In this document: positions 28,994-37,438 of the stretch, one piece after another | How the letters are laid out: the number at the start of each line of letters is the position of its first letter | How positions within the stretch are numbered: position 1 is the stretch's first letter | Source: Amycolatopsis acididurans | GTDB taxonomy: Bacteria > Actinomycetota > Actinomycetes > Mycobacteriales > Pseudonocardiaceae | Direction of reading: 5' to 3' | NCBI RefSeq assembly: GCF_012328925.1 | Contig: NZ_JAAXLS010000007.1 | Location: 1 to 64,000 of the forward strand | Length of the DNA stretch: 64,000 nt | The notes under the pieces: model-generated | What the model saw: the letters and a program-made list of their open reading frames with translations, nothing else | Database searches by the model: none | What the model was told of the DNA's origin: nothing | Position numbers and translations under genes: made by a program

Positions 28994-29020
28994 CCCCGGC
29001 GGCGGAATTCGCCGCCGGGG
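28994..29020. terminator. Bidirectional terminator-like hairpin
   Basis: CCCCGGCGGCG (28994-29004) and CGCCGCCGGGG (29010-29020) form a perfect 11-bp stem around GAATT, directly after the glycine-rich gene stop. It lies before the convergent hydrolase stop. No T-run. Confidence 0.65.
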
Positions 29021-29035
29021 GAACGTTCCGGCGGG

Positions 29036-30001
29036 TCAGCCCGCCACGGCGTCGATCTTCGCCGGCACGCTCTTGCGGGTACGGGTCGCGCCGGCCGCGA
29101 AGTGCGTCAGCAGCTCGGCCAGGCCCTCGGGGTCGTCGAGCTGCGGGCAGTGGCCCCAGTCGTCGCGCAGGTAGAGCCTGCTGTCCGGCACCAGCGAGTG
29201 CAGCCGCCGCCCGGACGCCGCGCTGACCAGCTTGTCCTTGCCGCACGCGACGACCAGCAGCGGAACCTCGATGCGGTCGAGCCCCTCATAGGCCTGCGCC
29301 AGCTCCTCGACCAGCTGACGCGCCTGCTGCAGCCGCTGCGTGGTGGAGCGGTAGTCCGGGAAGAGCCTGGTGAACCGCGCGACGTGCTCGGCCGCGGCCA
29401 CGCCGTGGTCGGCGTAGAGCAGCCTGGGCACGACGTACTGGGCGATCTGGCGGACCACGAACCCTGGCACGGGCAGCGGCAGCGACGCGACCAGCCGCAG
29501 CGGCAGCGGGTACATGCCCACCGCCCTGACCAGCCACGTGTCGACGAAACCCGGGGCGGCGATGGAGACCACGCCCGCGATCGGGTGCCGTCCCTCGTAG
29601 GCCGCGCGCAGGCTCATCGTGCCGCCGAGCGAGTTGCCCGCCAGTACGACCTCGCCGTAGCGGGTCTGTTCTTTGAGGACGGCGTCGACGAACAGGTCGA
29701 GCTGGGGGAGCATCGCGCCCGGCCGCAACGGGTCCGCGTCACCGAAACCGGGCAGGTCGACCGCGATCGCCGAGATGCCGGCGTCGGCGAGCATCGACAG
29801 CACCGGACGCCAGGTGTCGGCGCTGTCGCAGTAACCATGCAGCAGGACGAGTCTGGTCTTGTTGCGCGAACGCCGTCGCGGTCCGACCTCCATGACGCGC
29901 GTGCGCACGCCGGCATAACTCCGGTAGCCGATCCGGATCAGGTCCGGATCGGCCGTTGACGAGCCCGGCTGCTCGAGCTTCTCCCGCCGCATTGCGGTCA
30001 T
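29036..30001 (-). CDS. Alpha/beta hydrolase
   Basis: 321 residues. The oxyanion region is VLLHGYCDSADTW, the nucleophile elbow GNSLGG, a late acid lies near ACGKDKL, and the final His is in DDWGHCPQLDDP. No signal peptide. Probably an esterase or C-C hydrolase; substrate unknown. Confidence 0.85.
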   Translation of the reverse strand: MTAMRREKLEQPGSSTADPDLIRIGYRSYAGVRTRVMEVGPRRRSRNKTRLVLLHGYCDSADTWRPVLSMLADAGISAIAVDLPGFGDADPLRPGAMLPQLDLFVDAVLKEQTRYGEVVLAGNSLGGTMSLRAAYEGRHPIAGVVSIAAPGFVDTWLVRAVGMYPLPLRLVASLPLPVPGFVVRQIAQYVVPRLLYADHGVAAAEHVARFTRLFPDYRSTTQRLQQARQLVEELAQAYEGLDRIEVPLLVVACGKDKLVSAASGRRLHSLVPDSRLYLRDDWGHCPQLDDPEGLAELLTHFAAGATRTRKSVPAKIDAVAG

Positions 30002-30113
30002 ATACCCAGATTAGCGAGGAAATCTCGCTTTCCGCCGCTAAGCCGTTGATCACAAACGAGTCTCGGCGCGATCTCAAGCAGTGTTTAAGCAGGTCATGGG
30101 TGGAACGGGCGGA

Positions 30114-31079
30114 TTAGCGAGTGAAAACGATTTTGCCCGCGGTGTCGCCGGAGAGCATGTCCCGGAATCCCTTCTCGGCTTCGGCCAGCGGCAGCTCGGC
30201 GCCGATCTGCGGCTTGATGCCCGCCAGATTCACGTATTCGAGCAGGTTCGCCAGCTCGTCGCGGGTGCCCATCGTGGAGCCCGCGATCCGCAGCTGCAGG
30301 AAGAACACCCGCTGCAGGTCCGCGCTTGGGTCCGGCCCGCTCGTCGACCCGGAGACGACGATGATCCCGCCGGGTTTGAGCGATTTCACCGAGTGTGACC
30401 AGGTGGCCTTGCCGACGGTCTCGAACACGGCGTCCACCCGCTCCGGCAGGCGCGCGCCGTTCTCGAAGGTCTGGTGCGCGCCCAGCTGCTCGGCCAGCGC
30501 ACGCTTCTGCTCCGTGCGGCCGGTGACCCACACCCGCATGCCCGCGGCCCGTCCGAGCTGGACGAGTGCGGTGGACACGCCACCGGACGCGCCCTGCACC
30601 AGCATCGTCTGGCCGGGACGCAGACCGGACTTGACGAACAGCATCCGGTAGGCGGTCAGCCAGGCGGTGCCCATCGTGGCGGCCTCGGCGAAGGACATGC
30701 TCGCGGGCTTGGGGACGGCGTTGCGGGCGGGCACGACGACGTAGTCGGCGAAGGTGCCCTGGTGCTTCTCGGTGAGCAGGGTGCGCTTCGGGTCGAGCGT
30801 GTCGTCGCCCTGCCAGCCGGGCGCGTTGACGACCGAGTGCAGCACGACCTCGGTGCCGTCCTCGGTGACCCCGGCGCCGTCGCAGCCGAGGATCATCGGG
30901 AACTGGTCCGGTTTGATCCCGACGCCGCGCAGCGTCCAGATGTCGTGCATGTTGAGGCTGGCGGCCTTGACAGCGACCTTCACCCAACCCTGCGGCACCT
31001 CCGGATCGGGCCGCTCGCCGACGACGAGCGAGTCCAGCGGGCTGTCCTGGTTCGGTTCTTGGGCATACACGGCGAACAT
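30114..31079 (-). CDS. Zinc-type alcohol dehydrogenase / quinone oxidoreductase
   Basis: MDR-family NADPH enzyme of 321 residues. The GroES-like half contains KAASLNMHDIWTLRG and GCDGAGVTEDG. The Rossmann half has VQGASGGVSTALVQLG and VDAVFETVGKATW. The structural and catalytic zinc Cys clusters are not seen, pointing to the zinc-free quinone-oxidoreductase branch. ATG 31079 gives the natural start (MFAVYAQEP). Confidence 0.85.
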   Translation of the reverse strand: MFAVYAQEPNQDSPLDSLVVGERPDPEVPQGWVKVAVKAASLNMHDIWTLRGVGIKPDQFPMILGCDGAGVTEDGTEVVLHSVVNAPGWQGDDTLDPKRTLLTEKHQGTFADYVVVPARNAVPKPASMSFAEAATMGTAWLTAYRMLFVKSGLRPGQTMLVQGASGGVSTALVQLGRAAGMRVWVTGRTEQKRALAEQLGAHQTFENGARLPERVDAVFETVGKATWSHSVKSLKPGGIIVVSGSTSGPDPSADLQRVFFLQLRIAGSTMGTRDELANLLEYVNLAGIKPQIGAELPLAEAEKGFRDMLSGDTAGKIVFTR

Positions 31080-31122
31080 GCCTGCAACGTACCGCGCGAG
31101 CCCTGCGCGTACTGTGTGACGT

Positions 31123-31323
31123 GTGTTCGACGGAGTGGCCAACTGGTGGGACAACGCGGAGCTCTGGCTCGCGCAGTTGTGGTTCCCGCTGCAGTTCGCG
31201 CTGGTCATCGCAGTGCTGGGACCGTTGTGCCTCGGCGCGGCGTGGCTGATCGACCGCATCGTCGACCGGGTCGCGGCGTGGTTCGGCTCGGCCCGTGACA
31301 AGGACACTGCGCCCCGGTCTTAG
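31123..31323 (+). CDS. Small membrane protein
   Basis: 66 residues with one or two hydrophobic segments (LWFPLQFALVIAVLGPLCLG, then a short amphipathic stretch) and a charged tail ending RDKDTAPRS. Short conserved proteins of this sort occur beside secreted ribonucleases in actinomycetes, but I do not recognise a family. TACTGT (31110-31115) could be a -10 for an almost leaderless message. Confidence 0.55.
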   Translation: MFDGVANWWDNAELWLAQLWFPLQFALVIAVLGPLCLGAAWLIDRIVDRVAAWFGSARDKDTAPRS

Positions 31324-31333
31324 GGTGTCCCGA

Positions 31334-31717
31334 GTGTCAAGTAGAAGGCGGATCACCGTCGCGCTGGCCGGGCTGATCGTGCTCGTGCTGGGCGGCTGGC
31401 TGGTCAAGGATCTCGGCAGCGACGCCGGCACCGGCATGGCGACGAAGCCGCTGTCGTCCTTGCCCGCGGAAGCGGCCCAGACGTACCGGCTCATCCAGCG
31501 CGGTGGCCCGTACCCGTACCCGCAGGACGGGAGCGCGTTCAACAACAACGAGAAGCAGCTGCCGCAGCAGCGGGCCGGTTACTACCATGAGTTCACGGTG
31601 CCCACGCCGGGCAGCAAGGACCGGGGAGCACGGCGGTTGATAACCGGCACGTCACGAGAGCTCTACTACACCGGTGACCATTACGCGTCTTTCGTCGTCG
31701 TCGACCCCACCAAGTAG
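31334..31717 (+). CDS. Secreted guanyl-specific ribonuclease (RNase Sa/barnase type)
   Basis: 127 residues from GTG 31334. One N-terminal membrane segment or signal anchor (ITVALAGLIVLVLGG) precedes the ribonuclease domain. Active-site candidates are Glu86 in YYHEFTV, Arg100/101 in RGARRLITG, and His116 in TGDHYASF, matching the Glu-Arg-His set of microbial guanyl RNases. The barstar gene follows 13 bp downstream. Confidence 0.88.
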   Translation: MSSRRRITVALAGLIVLVLGGWLVKDLGSDAGTGMATKPLSSLPAEAAQTYRLIQRGGPYPYPQDGSAFNNNEKQLPQQRAGYYHEFTVPTPGSKDRGARRLITGTSRELYYTGDHYASFVVVDPTK

Positions 31718-31730
31718 CAAGTTGAAAGCC

Positions 31731-32090
31731 ATGGAACACACGAGTGCGAAGGCCATCGCCGAGGCGCGTGCCCGCGGCGCCCACTGGCACGTGATGGCGG
31801 GCCATCCGGTGGACAAGCTGTCCACTATGGACGCCATCGCCGAGGCGCTGGCGTTTCCCGCCTGGTTCGGGCGCAACCTCGACGCCCTCTACGACTGCCT
31901 CACCGACCTGTCCTGGTTGCCCAGCGGCGAGCACGTGCTGATCTGGAGCGGCTCGGACGAGCTGCGCGCGGCCGACCCGAAGGCCTACCTCGCGATCCGC
32001 GGCGTGCTCTCCGACGCCGAGCGGGCGCTCGCGCCGGGCGGCGACCGGGCCGACAGCCGCCGCCTGACGGTCGCGTTCAGCGACGACTGA
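31731..32090 (+). CDS. Barstar-family ribonuclease inhibitor
   Basis: 119 residues of the barstar fold. MDAIAEALAFPAWFGRNLDALYDCLTDL (in pieces: AFPAWFGRNLDALYDCL) is the hallmark helix-loop containing the barnase-contacting acidic residues. Expected to neutralise cytoplasmic or mislocalised ribonuclease made by the gene just upstream. ATG 31731 was chosen over an upstream frame inside the ribonuclease gene. Confidence 0.88.
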   Translation: MEHTSAKAIAEARARGAHWHVMAGHPVDKLSTMDAIAEALAFPAWFGRNLDALYDCLTDLSWLPSGEHVLIWSGSDELRAADPKAYLAIRGVLSDAERALAPGGDRADSRRLTVAFSDD

Positions 32091-32092
32091 GG

Positions 32093-32866
32093 TCAGTCCG
32101 CGGGAACCCAGCTGGGCTTGCGCTTCTGGCCGAACGCCGTGATGCCCTCCTGGCCTTCCTCGCTCGCGAAGAACCGTGCGGACAGTGCGTTCATCGCCTT
32201 GAAACCGGCGGAGGGCGTGGCGTGCCGCGGGCTGGCCAGCAGTTCCTTCGTCGCGGCCAGCGCGTTCGGGCCGCCGAGGGCGATCGCATTCGTGTAGCGG
32301 GCGACCTCGTCGTCGAGCTTCTCGGCGGGCGCGACGGAGGAGATCAGGCCGATCTGGGCGGCGCGCTCGGCGTCGAACACCTCGCCGGTGAGGAACAGCT
32401 CCTGCGCGGCGCGCGCGGTGATGCGCGGCAGCACGACGAGGGAGATGAGCGCGGGGACCACGCCGATGCGCACCTCGGAGAAGGCGAACGTGGCCTCCGG
32501 GACGGCGACCGCGATGTCACACGCGGCGACCATGCCGACGCCGCCCGCGCGAGCGGGCCCGTGCAGCTTCGCGACCACCGGCTTCGGGCTGTTCCACAGC
32601 TGCTCGAGGATCTCGGGGAACTCGTTGACGCCCTGATCGCCCGCTCCCGCGCCGCGCGCCTCCTTGAGGTCCATTCCGGCGCAGAACACCTTGCCGGTGT
32701 GGGTGAGCACGATGACCCGCACGGTCTCGTCGTGCCGCGCCTTGGCCAGGCTCGCGCGCAGCTCGCGGCGGAGCTGGGCGGACAGCGCGTTGCGGTTGTG
32801 TGGCGAGTCGAGCGTGATGGTCGCGGTACCACTCGCCACTGAGTAGTGCACCAGTTCGTCGGACAT
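32093..32866 (-). CDS. Enoyl-CoA hydratase/isomerase
   Basis: Crotonase-fold protein of 257 residues. The first oxyanion segment is HTGKVFCAGMDLKEARG. The second loop is AKLHGPARAGGVGMVAACDIAVA, and FSEVRIGVVPALIS follows. The catalytic Glu of true hydratases near the last motif looks like E in FSEVRIG. The CoA substrate is unknown. Its stop is 2 bp from the convergent barstar stop. Confidence 0.85.
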   Translation of the reverse strand: MSDELVHYSVASGTATITLDSPHNRNALSAQLRRELRASLAKARHDETVRVIVLTHTGKVFCAGMDLKEARGAGAGDQGVNEFPEILEQLWNSPKPVVAKLHGPARAGGVGMVAACDIAVAVPEATFAFSEVRIGVVPALISLVVLPRITARAAQELFLTGEVFDAERAAQIGLISSVAPAEKLDDEVARYTNAIALGGPNALAATKELLASPRHATPSAGFKAMNALSARFFASEEGQEGITAFGQKRKPSWVPAD

Positions 32867-32934
32867 GGCTGGCAGCGTATCCCGGCGCGGGCGGGCCCGC
32901 TGTGACTGCTCCCACAGCGTCCACTGTGGAGGAT

Positions 32935-33036
32935 TCAGTGGGTCTGGCGGGTGAGGTCCAGGCAGGTACGGGTGACCGCGGGAGCATCCATGTCGGCACC
33001 GTCGCGGACGCGCTCGAGAGCTTTCTTCTCGACCAC
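32935..33036 (-). CDS. Very small ORF or gene remnant
   Basis: 33 codons from GTG 33036: VVEKKALERVRDGADMD then AVTRTCLDLTRQTH. G/C-rich third positions give a protein-like look, but it has no visible ribosome-binding site. It could be the tail of a lost gene in the 207-bp gap before the LLM gene stop. Confidence 0.25.
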   Translation of the reverse strand: MVEKKALERVRDGADMDAPAVTRTCLDLTRQTH

Positions 33037-33073
33037 GGCGAGATTCGGCCATCTCGAACCGCGACCGTCCGCG

Positions 33074-33943
33074 TCAGTTCTGGCGGGGCAGCAGTTCCTC
33101 GGCGAAGCGGTCGAGGAACTCGTCCCTCGGTGCGGGGCCGCGGTTGTACACGACGAACTTCGTCAGGCCCGCCGCCAGGTAGCCGTCCAGCAGCCGGTGC
33201 AGCTCGGACCAGCTGGTGGCGATGATCTCCGCCGGGTCGGCGCCGGGATGGCGCGAGCGGGCCGTCGCGATCAGGTCCGGGGTCAGGCCGCCCTCGGCGA
33301 GCAGCACGCTGAGCCCATAGTGGTCGGGTTCGATCTCGCGCCCGGCCTCCGCCGCCGCGGCCTCGATGGTCTCGCGGGCCCGCAGGGCGTCCGTCGCGGG
33401 CAGGAAGCTGCCCAGCCACCCGTCGGCGTACCGGCCGACCCGCCGCAGTGCCGCCGGGGCCGCGCCGCCGAGCCAGATGTCCAGCCGCGCCGATCCGACC
33501 TGCGCGCCGGAGATCTCGAAGAACTCCCCGGCGAAGTCGCTCTCGCCGCGCAGCACGGCCCGCAGCAGTGCCAGCGACTCGTCGAACACCGCGGCGCGTC
33601 TGCCCTCCGGGACGGCGAAGACGTTCCACTCCGAGCGCCGCGCCGGACGCAGGCCGAACACCGGCAGCACCCGCTTCGGCGCGAGCGCGGCCAGCGACGC
33701 GAGCTGCTTGGCGACCAGCACGGGGTGCCGCCCCGGCAACACCGCCACCGATGTGCCCGCCTTCAGCGTCGTCGTGCGCGCGAGCGCGTGCGCCATCCCG
33801 ATGAACGGGTCGACGGCGGTGGAGTACACGTGCTCCGACAGCCATACCGAGTCGATTCCGGCCTTCTCCAGCCGGTCCACGATGTAGGGGAGATCCGTCG
33901 GATCGGTCTCCGCTCCCAGCCCGACCCCGATCCGGATTTTCAT
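33074..33943 (-). CDS. LLM-class flavin/F420-dependent oxidoreductase
   Basis: Luciferase-like TIM barrel, 289 residues from ATG 33943. The N-terminus MKIRIGVGLG and the SVWLSEHVYSTAVDP, RRVGRYADGWLGSF and AAGLTKFVVYNRGP segments fit F420-type members. It lies 18 bp after the sirohydrochlorin chelatase gene on the same strand, so it may be the last gene of the sulfur operon and could act on a sulfonate or related donor. Cofactor and substrate are inferences. Confidence 0.8.
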   Translation of the reverse strand: MKIRIGVGLGAETDPTDLPYIVDRLEKAGIDSVWLSEHVYSTAVDPFIGMAHALARTTTLKAGTSVAVLPGRHPVLVAKQLASLAALAPKRVLPVFGLRPARRSEWNVFAVPEGRRAAVFDESLALLRAVLRGESDFAGEFFEISGAQVGSARLDIWLGGAAPAALRRVGRYADGWLGSFLPATDALRARETIEAAAAEAGREIEPDHYGLSVLLAEGGLTPDLIATARSRHPGADPAEIIATSWSELHRLLDGYLAAGLTKFVVYNRGPAPRDEFLDRFAEELLPRQN

Positions 33944-33961
33944 ACGCTCCACGATACGGAT

Positions 33962-34657
33962 TCAGGCCGCCGCGGGAAGCGTCCGGCCGTAGCGCCGGAG
34001 AATCAGCCCGCCGATGCGCGGGTCGGGGGCCAGCGGCGCGGTCATCATGACGTCCGGTTCGGCCTCCCGCGCCGACGCGGCGATCCGGTCCGGCAGCAGG
34101 CCCGGCGCGAGAAACCAGGACGCCACCGCGAACCGCCGCGCACCGCGGGTCCGCAGCTTCGCGATCGCCGAGGGTACGTCCGGCCGCGCCGTCGCGAAGG
34201 CGGGCGCGACCAGCATCCGGTGCCGTGCGTGCCACCGGCGGGCGAGGTCGATCACGGCCCGGTTCGCCGGTGCGTGTGACGAGCCGACCCCCGCCAGCAC
34301 CACGCCCAGTGACGGGTCGGCGGGATCGGCGCCGGCCTCGGAAAGACGGTCCAGTGCGACGTTCTCCAGCACCGGGTCGACCCCGAGCACGTCCGCGACA
34401 GAGACGCGCAGCGGCGCCGTGCGCACGAGCGCGGGCAGATCGACCTTGGCGTGGTAGGCGCTTCCCAGCAGCAGCGGCACCACCACGGCCTCGGAGTGCC
34501 CGGCGGCGGCCAGCGACCGCAGCACGTCGGTCAGCAGCGGCTCGGACAGGTCCAAAAAGGACACATGTGCGCCGAGGTCCGCGCACAGCGCGCGGACCGT
34601 CGCGGCGGAGCGGGGGTCCCGGCTGCCGTGTGCGGCCACCACGAGCGGCGCGCGCAC
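33962..34657 (-). CDS. Sirohydrochlorin chelatase (CbiX-type)
   Basis: 231 residues with the type II chelatase pattern: VVAAHGSRDPRSAATV at the N-terminus and VVVPLLLGSAYHAKVDLP in the first half. The repeated second half contains RRFAVASWFLAPGLLPDRIAA. It should insert iron into sirohydrochlorin, making siroheme for the sulfite reductase at the head of this operon. The GTG start is 2 bp after the transporter permease. Confidence 0.88.
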   Translation of the reverse strand: MRAPLVVAAHGSRDPRSAATVRALCADLGAHVSFLDLSEPLLTDVLRSLAAAGHSEAVVVPLLLGSAYHAKVDLPALVRTAPLRVSVADVLGVDPVLENVALDRLSEAGADPADPSLGVVLAGVGSSHAPANRAVIDLARRWHARHRMLVAPAFATARPDVPSAIAKLRTRGARRFAVASWFLAPGLLPDRIAASAREAEPDVMMTAPLAPDPRIGGLILRRYGRTLPAAA

Positions 34658-34659
34658 GC

Positions 34660-35538
34660 CTACAGCGCCCCGCTCAGCCCGCGTGCCCGCAGCACCGCCC
34701 GCTCGATCGGCCGGAACACCAGCAGCTCGATGCCGACCCCGACGAGCAGGATCAGGACGATCGCGGCCAGCACGGTCTCCATCTGCGACAGCGTGCGCCC
34801 GTCGTCGAGGTAGGCACCGAGTCCCTTGCCCAGCAACGGCGAGGTCGCGATGATCTCGGCGGCCATCAGCGAACGCCACGAGAACGCCCAGCCCTGCTTG
34901 AGCCCGGCCAGATATCCCGGCAGCGCCGCGGGCAGCAGGATGTGCCGCGACGCCGCGATCCGGCCCGCGCCCAGCACCTTGCCCACGCGCGGCAGGATCG
35001 GCGGGATCTGGTCGATTCCGGCGACCAGCCCGTTCGCGATCGAGGGCACACTGCCCAGCAGCAGTACCGCGTACATCGTCGTCGGCGTGACCCCGAACCA
35101 CAGCACCGCCGCCGGCACCCACGCCACCGACGGCAGGCTCTGCAGCCCGGACAAGAACGGCCCGATCGCGGAGCGCACCAGGCGCACCTTCGCCACCAGC
35201 AGGCCCAGCGGGGTCGCGATCACGATCGCGACGAGGAAGCCGAACACCGCGCGGTGCACCGAGGTCCAGATGAACCCGATCGCCTCGCCGTCGGTGACGC
35301 GCGACCACAGCTCGTCCCACACCGCCAGCGGGGCGGGCAGCTGGTACTCGGGCCAGAACGCCGCGGCCCACAGCGCCTGCCACACGGCGACGACCAGGAC
35401 CAGGAACGCCACGGGCGGCACCACGGCCTTGAGGATCCGGCGCACGCGGCTCCCACCCTGCTCGGGAGTGGGCGGGGTGTCGAGCGCGTCCAGTCCGCGC
35501 TCGACGGCCGCGGCGTCGACGTCGTCAAGCTGCGGCAT
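34660..35538 (-). CDS. ssuC: ABC transporter permease (SsuC/TauC type)
   Basis: 292 residues with about six membrane helices and the permease EAA-type loop around RHILLPAALPGYLAGLKQGW. BPD-transport family members of this branch import sulfonates, taurine, nitrate or related anions. The position after cysN and the lipoprotein gene suggests a sulfur source, perhaps sulfonates or even sulfate. It overlaps the ATPase gene by 14 bp. Confidence 0.85.
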   Translation of the reverse strand: MPQLDDVDAAAVERGLDALDTPPTPEQGGSRVRRILKAVVPPVAFLVLVVAVWQALWAAAFWPEYQLPAPLAVWDELWSRVTDGEAIGFIWTSVHRAVFGFLVAIVIATPLGLLVAKVRLVRSAIGPFLSGLQSLPSVAWVPAAVLWFGVTPTTMYAVLLLGSVPSIANGLVAGIDQIPPILPRVGKVLGAGRIAASRHILLPAALPGYLAGLKQGWAFSWRSLMAAEIIATSPLLGKGLGAYLDDGRTLSQMETVLAAIVLILLVGVGIELLVFRPIERAVLRARGLSGAL

Positions 35539-36322
35539 GACTGGAGATCACCTCGCGGAGACGGTGGTTGATCGTGTCGACGAGCGCCACCTCGTCGGCT
35601 CCCTCGCCCACCTGCCACTCCTGCACGACGCGACCGGGACGCGAGGACAGCAGCACGACCCGCTCGCCCAGCCGCACGGCCTCGCGCACGTCATGGGTCA
35701 CGAACACCACGGCGGCGCCGGTGGAGCGCCATACCCGGATCAGCTCGGCCTGCAGCACGTCGCGGGTGATCGCGTCGAGCGCGGAGAACGGCTCGTCCAT
35801 CAGCAGCAGCGACGGCCGCGACGCGGACTCGCCGGAGGTGTGCAGCGCCGACGCCAGCGCGCGGGCCAGCGCGACCCGCTGCCGCATACCGCCGGAGAGC
35901 TCGTGCGGCCGCTTGTTGCCGACACCGCCGAGCCGCACCAGTTCGAGCAGCTCCCCGGTGCGTGTCTTGCGCGCCGAACGCGACACGCCCGCGAGCTTGA
36001 GCGGCAGCTCGACGTTCGCGGCCGCGGTCAGCCACGGCATCAGCGCGGCCTCCTGGAACATCACGGCCGGGCGCGAGCTGTTCAGCTCGATCTCGCCCGC
36101 GGTCGGCTTGTCCAGCCCGGCGATCAGGTTGAGCACCGTGCTCTTGCCGCAGCCGGAGGCACCCAGCAGGCAGACGAACTCGCCCGGCGCGACGTCGAGG
36201 TCGAGACCGGCGAGTGCGACGACGGATCGCTGGCCCTGGCCGAAGCTCTTGTGCACACCGGCCAGCCGGACCGCGTGCTCGGTCGCGGGCTTCGCGGTCG
36301 GGTTCTCCAGCGTGGCGGTCAT
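35525..36322 (-). CDS. ssuB: ABC transporter ATP-binding protein (SsuB/TauB type)
   Basis: 265 residues: Walker A LLGASGCGKST, Q-loop MFQEAALMPW, signature LSGGMRQRVALARAL, Walker B LLLMDEPFSALD and H-loop VTHDVREAV. ATG 36322 is used; the frame extends to 36367 with no better ribosome-binding site. Part of the ssuA-B-C transporter. Confidence 0.92.
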   Translation of the reverse strand: MTATLENPTAKPATEHAVRLAGVHKSFGQGQRSVVALAGLDLDVAPGEFVCLLGASGCGKSTVLNLIAGLDKPTAGEIELNSSRPAVMFQEAALMPWLTAAANVELPLKLAGVSRSARKTRTGELLELVRLGGVGNKRPHELSGGMRQRVALARALASALHTSGESASRPSLLLMDEPFSALDAITRDVLQAELIRVWRSTGAAVVFVTHDVREAVRLGERVVLLSSRPGRVVQEWQVGEGADEVALVDTINHRLREVISSHAAA

Positions 36323-36353
36323 CGGTTTCGCCTGCCTTCCTGGTGAGATCGGG

Positions 36354-37415
36354 TCACTTCTGGTCAAGTCCCGCGGCGCTCACGACCGGCTTGCCTGCCT
36401 GCGCGAGCACGGTGTTGAGCGCGGAGAGGTCGAAAAAGCCGTTGAGCTTGGGCGCGCTCTTCGCGATGCCCGCGGTGACCTGGTCGCTCGCCAGCTGCGG
36501 GAACCGGGATGCGAGCGGGTCGGTGGTCAGCTCGATGTTGGCGAACGCGCGGTCCAGCACCGGCTGCGCCAGCTCCGAACCGGTCAGCGACTTCAGCTGC
36601 CGGTTGACCGCCGCCTTCGCCTCGGCCGGATCGAACGCGGCGAGATTGTCGGAGTCCAGCAGGCCCTTCAGGATGGCTTGCACGGTCTGCGGATGCTCCT
36701 GCAGGAACTGGGTCCGCACGATGACCACGGTGGTCGGGAACTTGCCCTCCGGCCACAGGGACTTCTCGTCCACGAGCACTTTCGCGCCCGCTTCGGTGAC
36801 GGCCCGCGAAGACCACGGCTCGGGCAGCCACGCGCCCGCGACGGCCTTCTGCTTGAACTGCGTCAGCGTCACCGCGTTGTCCGAGTTCTGCACGTTGACG
36901 CCGGACAGCTTCTGGTCCGAGATCCACTTCTTGAGCGCGACGTCCTGCGTGTTGCCGGCCTGCGGGTCGGCGACGACCTTGCCCTGCAGGTCCTGCGCGG
37001 TGCCGATCTCCGGCTGCACCACGAGTTGCGCACCACCGGAGGTGGCGCCGGAGATCAGCCGCACGGTCTCGCCGTCGGACTTGGCGAAGGCGTTGATCGC
37101 AGGGCCCGAGCCGATGAAGCCGATGTCCAGCGAGCCGCCCAGCAGTGCTGACACCTCGTCGGGGCCCGCGTTGAACTTGGTCGGAATCAGCTTGGTGCCG
37201 GTGCCGACCTGCTGCTGGTAGTAGCCCTTGTCGAGCCCGATCAGCGCCGACGCGTGGGTGACGTTGGGGAAGTACCCCAGCCGCACCTCGGTGGCGGGCC
37301 CCTGGTTGGCGGCCGCAGCCGTGTCGCTGCCACGGTCCGCCCGGGAACATCCGGTCACGACTGCCAGCAACGACAAGGTCAGCGCCACTGCGCGGGTGCC
37401 GCGTCGGATTCTCAC
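36354..37415 (-). CDS. ssuA: Substrate-binding lipoprotein (SsuA/TauA type)
   Basis: 353 residues. A signal peptide ends in the lipobox LLAVVTGC. The mature protein begins near EVRLGYFPNVTHASALIGLDKGYY, the nitrate/sulfonate-binding family start. It also has GFIGSGPAINAFAK and GAWLPEPWSSRAVTEAG. Anchored outside the membrane, it feeds the SsuB-SsuC pair. GTG start with GAAAGG upstream. Confidence 0.88.
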   Translation of the reverse strand: MRIRRGTRAVALTLSLLAVVTGCSRADRGSDTAAAANQGPATEVRLGYFPNVTHASALIGLDKGYYQQQVGTGTKLIPTKFNAGPDEVSALLGGSLDIGFIGSGPAINAFAKSDGETVRLISGATSGGAQLVVQPEIGTAQDLQGKVVADPQAGNTQDVALKKWISDQKLSGVNVQNSDNAVTLTQFKQKAVAGAWLPEPWSSRAVTEAGAKVLVDEKSLWPEGKFPTTVVIVRTQFLQEHPQTVQAILKGLLDSDNLAAFDPAEAKAAVNRQLKSLTGSELAQPVLDRAFANIELTTDPLASRFPQLASDQVTAGIAKSAPKLNGFFDLSALNTVLAQAGKPVVSAAGLDQK

Positions 37416-37438
37416 GGGCGGGCCTTTCTGTTCGGGGA

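Noticed and set aside
28994-29020. Perfect palindrome as an insertion-sequence end
   Set aside because: Single copy, no transposase nearby, and placed exactly between two convergent stops, so terminator-like.
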